Assembly: GCF_027580225.2 (NCBI RefSeq)
Contig: NC_073357.2
Location: forward strand, 42,556,001-42,620,000
From: Misgurnus anguillicaudatus
Lineage: Eukaryota > Chordata > Actinopteri > Cypriniformes > Cobitidae
Direction: 5' to 3'
Length of the DNA: 64,000 nucleotides
Positions 60,201 through 64,000 of the stretch are shown one piece after another. The translations under genes and the position numbers were made by a program. Every line of letters starts with the position of its first letter. Within the stretch, counting starts at the first letter, position 1. Under the pieces are notes generated by a model. The model had not been told where the DNA came from and searched no databases. It worked only from the letters and a program-made list of their open reading frames with translations.

Positions 60201-62228
60201 CCCCTTACATGGAAGTCGCCATTTTGTGCCGCCATTTTTCTACAGAAGCCCTTTATGGACAATTTTTTTTACTAAGTTTTCTCGGAAGATGACATGTTTG
60301 TCCGGTGGCGGCTACCGTAGCTTCTCTATGTGTTTCAAAAGCGAGGGGTGAGCCGTGGACTAAGCTGTTGGTTGCAATTCGCAACCTCACCACTAGATGC
60401 CGCTAAAATTTACACACTGCACCTTTAAAAAAATTATCAATATTAAAAGCACGCACACAAGGTAATAACAGTAACTTAAGAACCTGACCCATGTCCTTAA
60501 AAGAGGCTGATGTGTGGAGCACTAGTATGTAGTATATACTATACTGTGCATTTATCTCAATACTCCTAATTGATGCTTTGCAAAGAGAGCAATAAAAACA
60601 GCATTTTCTTTTTAACTGAAACATTTACATGACAAAACTTTCTTAGATTTTTGCTCATCTGTGGTCCTCTGTCTTAAGCCTGTGACCCAAAATTTGATTT
60701 AAATCATGAAAAAATTGATGAGATGAGCTGCGAGGAGGGCTTTTTACAAACTGAGCAAGTCAAAGTTATTGTCTATACACTGTCGGAAATACACATGGTA
60801 CAGGACCTTAAAGGGTACTGCTCCAGTGACAGCTTGAGCTTGGTCCTATATTTTGATCATTTTTTTCGGTCTGTGCCGTGATTGCCAATGTGCAAGAGAT
60901 GATTAACCCAAAATGTTACTTAATTTGCTTCATTTTTAATATCTGATTGCAATCAACTGATTGCGAAACAATTCACAATCTCACACAGGTAATTACAATG
61001 ATGATCTCCTATACAAAAATGTTTACTCAGCAGGATGATGAATTCACATATGATACATTGATAATCAAAGTTGACTCCGTGTAAATCATGTTAGGGGTCT
61101 TTCTTAAAAGCCAGTCTAATAAAAAAAATTTAATAAAGTGAAATGAGTAATCTCTGAACATTCATAAAGAAAAGTGTGTCTTATTCATTCCAATTTTTGC
61201 TAGCAAACATCATCACTCTTCTAAAAACATTTATTTAGCCTTAGTTTATTAGCGACATTCAAGACCTTTCAGCATTCAGGAGCCAGTACTTCAAGGGCAT
61301 TTTTTATCACAGTGAGGATGTACGCATCTCAATGTCTTCATGTATAACAGACATAAAAGCTTGTCATGTGTCTCCTCACAGCTAACATTCAATCTCCACT
61401 CTGCACTGAAGATACTTCTAGCTCCGCTGCTATTATCTACTTTTATCTAATTCATGGTCTGGTGTAGGAAATGTGTGCCACATTCAAACAGTTTATCTTC
61501 TCATTTAGCCTCTAACGGCTGTGAAATGTAAGGAAAAGTCAAGGCAATTAGGCTGAACGTGGAGCAAAGGAAGCTGTCTCGTGTAGCCCTGCTGAGTTCT
61601 CCACACCCACCTTTGAGAAGACCCAGCTGCACGCTGCCTCTCATGCTCTCCTGCAAGAACACTGGCACGTTGTCATTCTTATCGATGACGCACACCTCCA
61701 CAGTAAAGCTCTGAGTGTGCATGGACTTTGTGAAGGACACCTGGGAAAAAGCACTCGGGTCAAAGCACTCAAGACATTTCGCTTCAATTTTGTTCAAAGT
61801 CCGCAATTTTCCGCAGTGTTTGTTTGGTTATATTTGGATGTTGCCTGACTTTTTGGGCATAGCTGTTTCTGTATACTTTTTCACTATAGAAAAGAATAAC
61901 GTAAACTTTAAAAAAGACTAACGATTTAAAGGTTATATACAACTGCAAGAATTTATGTTACACAAGTATTGTAAAATGGCATCAATAAACATCAAGACTC
62001 ATTCTGATTTCTTCTGTCTTTTTGTCTTTGATAAAATGCTGTGAATATTGGACTTTCTGTGATATAGATACATTACATTTTATGATTATTTACCTGTAAA
62101 GAGTAAGATGGTTGCTTCTCTCTGTCCAGAGGTTTGAGGGCATACAGGAAGCCGGACTCCACTCCAAATATCCCCTCATCATCACCACTCACAGTCAGAT
62201 CAGAGTAAGTAAGGGGGAGATCAGGCAA
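33102..62228 (-). CDS. cdh16: Cadherin-16-like (Ksp-cadherin) gene, lacking only the N-terminal exon(s)
   Basis: Calcium-dependent adhesion receptor of the 7D-cadherin group; CDH16 in mammals acts at the basolateral membrane of kidney and thyroid epithelium. Fifteen exons join in frame to 775 codons plus stop. Extracellular repeats are separated by linkers near residues 65 (DKNDN), 276 (DANDN), 384 (DENNN), 500 (DDINEG) and 601 (DVNDN). A seventh repeat begins near the conserved WKYLCTPR. A cysteine-rich stretch (VCPCNVRGNC, 706-715), one membrane helix (about 728-751) and a tail of about 24 residues ending VPLKVSL follow. The short tail has no catenin-binding region, as expected for 7D cadherins; human CDH16 ends VPLKATV. 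The tally fits human CDH16 (829 residues) minus about 50 N-terminal ones. CDH17 is the main alternative but fits the C-terminal repeat and tail less well, and the neighbour ca7 supports CDH16. Confidence 0.92.
33292..33408 (-). CDS. cdh16: cdh16 exon n (cysteine knot, membrane helix start)
   Basis: Acceptor GCCACAG, donor GTGAGC. TVCPCNVRGNCRTAAKQLEG, then IGILLGTLGAI. Human reads VIVCRCNVEGQCMRK and VGILVGTLVAIG, so the membrane-proximal CxC...C spacing is conserved. Confidence 0.93.
34227..34343 (-). CDS. cdh16: cdh16 exon m (EC7 end)
   Basis: Acceptor GTTTTACAG, donor GTAACA, 117 bp. THTNLSLNVPYLPPEVYIVP, then FTISDSSSPPRSTFINLP. Matches human HAYLTLALHWVEPREHIIPVV. Confidence 0.9.
34828..35192. 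mobile_element. TTAA-type MITE, copy A
   Basis: Same family as 60041-60427: shared AGAAGGATCTCTTGACAGAA, GAAGTCGCCATTTTGTG and GGTTGCAATTCGCAACCTCA. The first end has lost GGTGC. Confidence 0.75.
35593..36513. mobile_element. Fold-back with GGGTGATTCTCACGAAA ends
   Basis: GGGTGATTCTCAC and GTGAGAATCACCC bracket about 920 bp of AT-rich sequence. TCATTACCGCAA recurs at 35775 and 36158, and as its complement at 36309. Confidence 0.55.
37561..37804. repeat. Tandem array of TTTCACGTGCGCACGCG-like units closed by AAGTTTAGTT / AACTAAACTT
   Basis: About nine units of 20-25 bp, each a variant of AGTTTCACGTGCGCACGCGA. The array starts AAGTTTAGTT and ends AACTAAACTT, so it has short terminal inverted repeats. 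It lies 168 bp from hairpin-armed copy 4. Confidence 0.7.
37972..38485. mobile_element. Hairpin-armed fold-back element, copy 4
   Basis: Ends CCCAGTCTCACAAAAT and ATTTTGTAAGACTGGG. Arm hairpins are TGTGATACTATCACA, CGTGATCGTATCACG and GTGTCATTGTCAC, mirrored on the right. The core is GGTTTAGGGTTAGATTTGG and CTAACCCTAAACCGAAGCG. The ACTCAACTG.TTTTTCCTATTTTC.AACCATT stretch is shared with copy 2. Confidence 0.78.
38597..39516. mobile_element. Possible hAT-type element
   Basis: The right end GGTTCAAAGCCCTG is hAT-like. Its complement, continued inward, resembles the left end CAAGGTTCATGGAACGAAAA only imperfectly. No clear target duplication. Confidence 0.35.
41095..41334 (-). CDS. cdh16: cdh16 exon l (EC6 end, EC7)
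   Basis: Acceptor TATCACCAG, donor GTTAGT. NSSLSASTLVTVHILDVNDN, then SWKYLCTPRSEDQAL and VRRNWKLTPIN. The YLCTPR and RxWxLxxxN signature of the last repeat is the strongest single link to CDH16. Confidence 0.95.
42211..42452. mobile_element. MITE, free copy of the element nested at 12205
   Basis: Ends TAAAGGCTGGGTC and CCCGCCTTTA. Shares CTAAACAAACACGCCCCTA and TTTTCAAACATCACG with 12205-12411 in reverse orientation. Confidence 0.72.
42478..43767. mobile_element. 1.29-kb element with GAAGAGTTTGGTTCCAAAA ends
   Basis: The left end TATGAAGAGTTTGGTTCC is mirrored by GGAACCAAACTCTTCATA. The left 420 bp match a second copy at 44899-45301. A separate fold-back is nested at 43390-43687. No transposase ORF seen. 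Confidence 0.75.
43390..43687. mobile_element. Nested fold-back element
   Basis: Arms CTGATTTTGCCAAGTGGTTG / CAACCACTTGGCAAAATCAG continue into CTCAGGGCAACAT / ATGTTGCCCTGAG. The core holds AACCCCAACCCTAACC. Confidence 0.8.
44688..44818 (-). CDS. cdh16: cdh16 exon k (EC6)
   Basis: Acceptor TTTCTTTAG, donor GTAAGT. YSLRGDTKKYFSIGKYSGE, LDREENSTYTMEV and VAEDGR. Enters in phase 2, leaves in phase 1. Confidence 0.92.
44899..45301. mobile_element. Truncated second copy of the GAAGAGTTTGGTTCC element
   Basis: Matches 42480-42895 through TGTTATTCTGTCA, CCCAAAACGCAATAAACG and GATCAACAAACAAACAAAAA, then stops. It fills most of the cdh16 intron that uses the GC donor. Confidence 0.75.
45553..45794 (-). 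CDS. cdh16: cdh16 exon j (EC5-EC6), GC donor
   Basis: Acceptor ATGTTTAG. Reads VLDFERENEYILVLSAQN, ATVTIFIDDINEGPVL and GYDPDSHPIR. The only frame-keeping donor is AG/GCAAGC at 45553/45552, a GC-type 5' splice site. It joins HPI-R to YSLRGD, as in human PISRTLRFSL. Confidence 0.9.
46387..47236. mobile_element. 850-bp hAT-type element with perfect 8-bp target duplication
   Basis: Ends TAGGGGTGGCACGGTTCA and TGAACCGTGCCACCCCTA. ATACCTTC stands at 46379-46386 and again at 47237-47244. No transposase; a non-autonomous copy in a cdh16 intron. Confidence 0.9.
47395..48463. repeat. Possible element between GGCCCGGCTCTATG and AACCGGCCCTATG
   Basis: Imperfect inverted match at the ends and nothing recognisable inside. 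Low support. Confidence 0.25.
49250..49625. repeat. Minisatellite, about 107-bp period, AAAATAACGTTCC motif
   Basis: ACCATAAAATAACGTTCC starts at 49369 and again at 49476, each followed by GCAGGGTGGTT after about 20 bp. A third, diverged unit ends at AACGTTAGGGGAACG. Confidence 0.7.
49862..50053 (-). CDS. cdh16: cdh16 exon i (EC5)
   Basis: Acceptor TTTGTCAG after a run of (CT)n, donor GTATTA. Sixty-four codons: YGPLHLAEDSAVGTTVAV, AWDADEWGGDSW and NEAALILDK. The polypyrimidine tract is itself a CT microsatellite (50059-50089). Confidence 0.92.
50059..50089. repeat. (AG)n microsatellite in the exon i splice acceptor
   Basis: On the coding (-) strand this is a CT run directly before TTTGTCAG and serves as the polypyrimidine tract. 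Confidence 0.8.
51491..51567 (-). CDS. cdh16: cdh16 exon h (EC4 end)
   Basis: Acceptor CTTTAG, donor GTAGTG, 77 bp, leaves in phase 0. LNSSCTVIVKVLDENNNP then PIFSHHE. Too short for an ORF scan, but it links exons g and i in frame and matches human SSTCEVEVAVTDINDHAPEF. Confidence 0.88.
51818..52030 (-). CDS. cdh16: cdh16 exon g (EC4)
   Basis: Acceptor GCTCACAG, donor GTTGAC. TEILTVQAADNDDPKTDNV, RVDRDSGVITVQ and YTLTITAEDAKG. Separated from exon f by only a 99-bp intron, the shortest in the gene. Confidence 0.93.
52130..52280 (-). CDS. cdh16: cdh16 exon f (EC3 end)
   Basis: Acceptor TTCTCTTAG, donor GTTACA. FHINIVVERPDGRE, then linker VMVGDANDNRPTF, then KELATKG. Phase 0 in, phase 1 out. 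Confidence 0.92.
53261..53938. mobile_element. 678-bp palindromic fold-back in a cdh16 intron
   Basis: Ends TTAAAGGACAAGTTC and GAACTTGTCCTTTAA; arms of about 240 bp including GGCCCGAGAATTTTCGGGTG and its complement. The loop has no ORF of note. Confidence 0.85.
54257..54382 (-). CDS. cdh16: cdh16 exon e (EC3)
   Basis: Acceptor TTTTTACAG, donor GTTCGA, 42 codons in phase 0: VRWSGSPVEYSLEGEFPE, then INREGNIYLNAPLDRETQDQ. Human reads VHWSGGDVHYHLE and AEGNLYVTRELDREAQAE. Confidence 0.93.
55146..55242. repeat. (AATAT)n pentanucleotide microsatellite
   Basis: About nineteen uninterrupted 5-bp units. Confidence 0.92.
57254..57450 (-). CDS. cdh16: cdh16 exon d (EC2-EC3 boundary)
   Basis: Acceptor GGTGTGAAG, donor GTATGG. 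Contains GRYKLSVMVQDMAGKA and NTWASPDLVRLQENLPGPYP, the counterpart of human STWVSLEPIHLAENLKVLYP. Confidence 0.93.
57802..57824. repeat. (CT)n microsatellite
   Basis: About ten uninterrupted CT units. Confidence 0.75.
58282..58933. mobile_element. Rearranged Tc1-type element with head-to-head transposase fragments
   Basis: Ends ACACCGATCAGCCATAACAT and its complement. The left part carries transposase sequence on the - strand (MGKHKDLSDLGDLGQN, GHGRPRLIDAHARVVRSN, near 58448-58669). The right part (about 58738-58835) carries a short transposase piece on the + strand (GERRLARV, then AEKVNAGSDRKV). GCTGAAAAAGTGAATGCTGG occurs in both orientations, making a long fold-back. Both coding pieces are broken. 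Confidence 0.75.
58979..59220. repeat. Dispersed repeat TAACACTTTATAATAAGG type
   Basis: Starts GGTAACACTTTATAATAAGG, followed by alternating GTTAAC/ATTAATG motifs. A shorter relative is at 17430-17530. Confidence 0.5.
59254..59455. repeat. Dispersed repeat with (CA)n and GCAGTGGGCAGC block
   Basis: (AC)n at 59291-59308, then GCAGTGGGCAGCTATCCCAG, GGTGCCTTGCTCAAGGGCAC and CTCTAACCACTAGGCTAC. A very common teleost repeat; the final part resembles tRNA/SINE-type sequence, but that is uncertain. Confidence 0.55.
59548..59706 (-). CDS. cdh16: cdh16 exon c (EC2)
   Basis: Acceptor ATTCTCAAAG, donor GTAATA. Reads IPFMQVEALDRDDRNTAH, DLRFSLLDQIPRIPASHMF and GEVSLTEDG, very close to human GIPFLFLEASDRDEPGTA and DLRFHIL. 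Phase 1 in and out. Confidence 0.93.
60041..60427. mobile_element. TTAA-type MITE, copy B (complete)
   Basis: Ends TTAAAGGTGCAGTGTGTAA and TTACACACTGCACCTTTAA, so TTAA may be target or element. Copy A is nested at 34828-35192. Confidence 0.85.
60776..60840. repeat. GGTAC/GTGACAG repeat fragment
   Basis: CACTGTCGGAAATACACATG to CTCCAGTGACAGCTTG, related to 8166-8310. Confidence 0.4.
61611..61740 (-). CDS. cdh16: cdh16 exon b (end EC1, start EC2)
   Basis: Acceptor TTTTTCCCAG, donor GTGGGT. It encodes VSFTKSMHTQSFTVEVCV, then the calcium linker IDKNDNVPVF, then QLGLLKG. Leaves in phase 1. Confidence 0.9.
62094..62228 (-). CDS. cdh16: cdh16 exon a (first found; EC1)
   Basis: Acceptor TTTTACAG, donor GTAAAT, 45 codons in phase 0 from LPDLPLTYSDLTVSGDDE to PLDREKQPSYSLQ. 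It matches the human stretch from LPLPREG to LDREEQAEYQLQ. A preceding exon with signal peptide and VPENY-like start is required but was not found in 62229-64000. Confidence 0.88.
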
Positions 62229-62919
62229 CTGTAAAATGGATAGATGGATGAATGAATGGACAGATGGAGGAATTGATGTATAAACAATACGTATTAGGTA
62301 GTGAAAGTCGACCTGGTTGATAACTGCTGAGTAGGCTACTTAAGAAAGCCACAAATGTTTAATTTTAAAAAGTATGTTTTGCTCTATTTACTGATCAGTT
62401 TTACCATATCGTTTTGAGACATGACATTATGTACAGTCAACCCCCAAATTATTCAGACCAGATATACTTTTGATATTTTTAGTGGGTGCAGGACACAATA
62501 GCAAAATAAAGTAAGCAGTGACACATTATACTCAAAGGTTCTTCATACAATTGACTACCAGTAAAATTGATAAAAACGTGTGACCAAAATAACAAGTGTT
62601 TTTCTTGAAATTGCTCATGCAACCTTTTTACACTAGACTAACGTTAAACAAAATGAAGCACTGCTTGGTAATTGGTTGACTTGTGTAGCCTACTTACATT
62701 AATCCGTGAAAAGACCGAAGGGCGTTATCACTTTGTCACACCACAGAAAAATTGTATTAACCACCCAGCCAAACTTAATAAAATAAGTTACCGATTTTTT
62801 TTTTTTAAATCTCTGCTCTCAAATGATGGGTGCGTGACTGACTGTGGGTCGCTGTCGGCGCTGAAACCACCCCCACTCGCGGGAAGCTGCCGTCTCTCTC
62901 TTAACTTTCAAACACTAGG

Positions 62920-63074
62920 CTTGTTCGACTTTATGCGGCGCCGCAAGAACCGACAGCCGGATGACGTCAAAGTACCGTGAGACCGATAAGAGAAGTCTAA
63001 TTTCGTCTCGCTCTCGCGGTACTTTGACGTCATCCGGCTGTCGGTTCTTGCGGCGCCGCATGAAATCGAACAAG
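62920..63074. repeat. 155-bp GC-rich palindrome with a CRE motif in each arm
   Basis: CTTGTTCGA...GCGGCGCCGCAAGAACC and GACAGCCGGATGACGTCAAA are mirrored by the right arm ending TCGAACAAG, over about 59 bp. TGACGTCA occurs at 62962-62969 and 63025-63032. GGCGCC lies in each arm. It lies about 0.7 kb upstream of the first cdh16 exon found. Probably a MITE; regulatory use is unproven. Confidence 0.7.
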
Positions 63075-64000
63075 TCTACTGCTACAACCTGAATGGATGC
63101 ACGTGATGTTTTTAGGGGCGGGGCCATGCGCGGTGCCTCATGCTGTGCATCATCGAGCAACTCCTTCAACTTCTACACCATGCCCAAATAATGCTGAATT
63201 TAGAAACGAGGACAAACTGTTTAACTTGTAAGTTCACAATTCAGTACTAGTTCACATATTTTGTAACGTACGTGTTTTAGCAATACAAAGGCCTACAACA
63301 TTTGTGTGTTTAGAAACAATTGTCGGAAATGACTTTACCCGGTCTTTGACAGCTGACAACTATTCAACCTACTGTAATTCCTTTCACCAGTGAAATATCA
63401 TATAGTTTAACTGTAAGTTAGTTTACCATCTAAACAATAGCGAATAACCTGTGATAATATGAAAAATGTTGAAGGTGTCTGAATAAATTTTGGTTTGATT
63501 GTATGACTAGGTAGTAGTGGGCACTATTTGTTTAGAAGAAGCCAACAGTGAGACAGTAATGATGTTTTATGACTGGTTGGCCCTTGTTACTGTGGCTTTA
63601 GAGACTGTTGCTGTTGACAGAAGTTATGTAGCTTTGTGGTTGACAGATGCTGAAGTTGGCTGGGCATGAGGCTACACAGTGTACAGTATTTGGTACACAG
63701 TGTATGTGGTCACCCTTAAACATCCAGTGACATGTCAACAGTTTTCATCTGTCTAACTAGTACATTTGAATTCTATTGTCTGCGTATAGGAATGAAGCTC
63801 TTGGTATGTTTCTGTGCTTGCCGTGCACGTTTAGAATAGCATGTTAGTAATTGTTTATTTGAACAGCTAAAGATTGATTGAAGGGCTAATTGCTCACAGC
63901 ATGACTTTCATGGCACTTTGAAGTTTACCTTTACTCTGCCTGTTCAATCTGACAAATACGGCCTACATGCCTTCAGAATATCTAGGGAACATACACTTTA
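63075..64000. other. No exon found to the right edge
   Basis: Searched on the - strand for a signal-peptide exon or a VPENY-like EC1 start ending in phase 0 before GT. A GTAAAC after AGAGTAAAG near 63926 was tested and gives no suitable frame. Confidence 0.4.

Noticed and set aside
62672..63169. Two frames on opposite strands sharing the FDFMRRRKNRQPDDVKVP peptide
   Set aside because: The shared peptide is produced by the palindrome at 62920-63074, not by related genes.
63780..63834. ATGAAGCTCTTGGTATG signal-peptide-like start
   Set aside because: On the + strand, opposite to cdh16, and stopped after 15 codons.

Overview
The window is vertebrate genomic DNA from a teleost, most likely a cypriniform (carp/zebrafish-type) fish. 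It has intron-split genes with GT-AG junctions and no bacterial signals. AT-rich spacers are packed with fold-back and MITE-like repeats, Tc1, hAT and Harbinger relics, and microsatellites of the kind common in cyprinid genomes. Gene identities were made by translating exons and comparing them with remembered human family members; no search was run.

Two real genes are supported. At the left edge (187-5880, + strand) lie the last five coding exons of a carbonic anhydrase that resembles CA7. They carry the zinc-ligand HFHW and HLVHW motifs, the SLTTPP loop and a CA7-like C-terminus; the first exons are left of the window. On the - strand, 15 exons between 62228 and 33102 encode 775 residues of a seven-repeat (7D) cadherin resembling CDH16 (Ksp-cadherin), from the first extracellular repeat through the membrane segment to the stop. 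Only the signal peptide and extreme N-terminus were not found and are probably right of 64000. Exon phases all agree, and one intron uses a GC-AG junction. The two genes converge tail to tail, as CA7 and CDH16 do on human 16q22.1. No gene was found in the 27 kb between the two stop codons; in human PDP2 lies there.

The gap between the genes (about 5.9-33.1 kb) and the long cadherin introns are filled with mobile elements. They include a decayed Tc1-like transposon (22.5-23.65 kb), a Harbinger-type element with a broken Myb-like gene (28.97-30.22 kb), a THAP-domain relic (15.96 kb) and a possible relic of a second repeat-borne gene (19.25-19.45 kb). There are hAT-type elements with 8-bp target duplications (5.57, 24.95 and 46.39 kb), a rearranged Tc1 fold-back (58.28 kb), many long palindromes and several clear nested insertions.

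The most unusual structure is a set of four fold-back elements (3.0, 25.6, 32.4 and 38.0 kb). They share a central core of the type TTTAGGGTTAGA with its complement, and their outer arms are built from strings of small hairpins. A tandem array of CACGTG-like units closed by short terminal inverted repeats lies next to one of them (37.56-37.80 kb).
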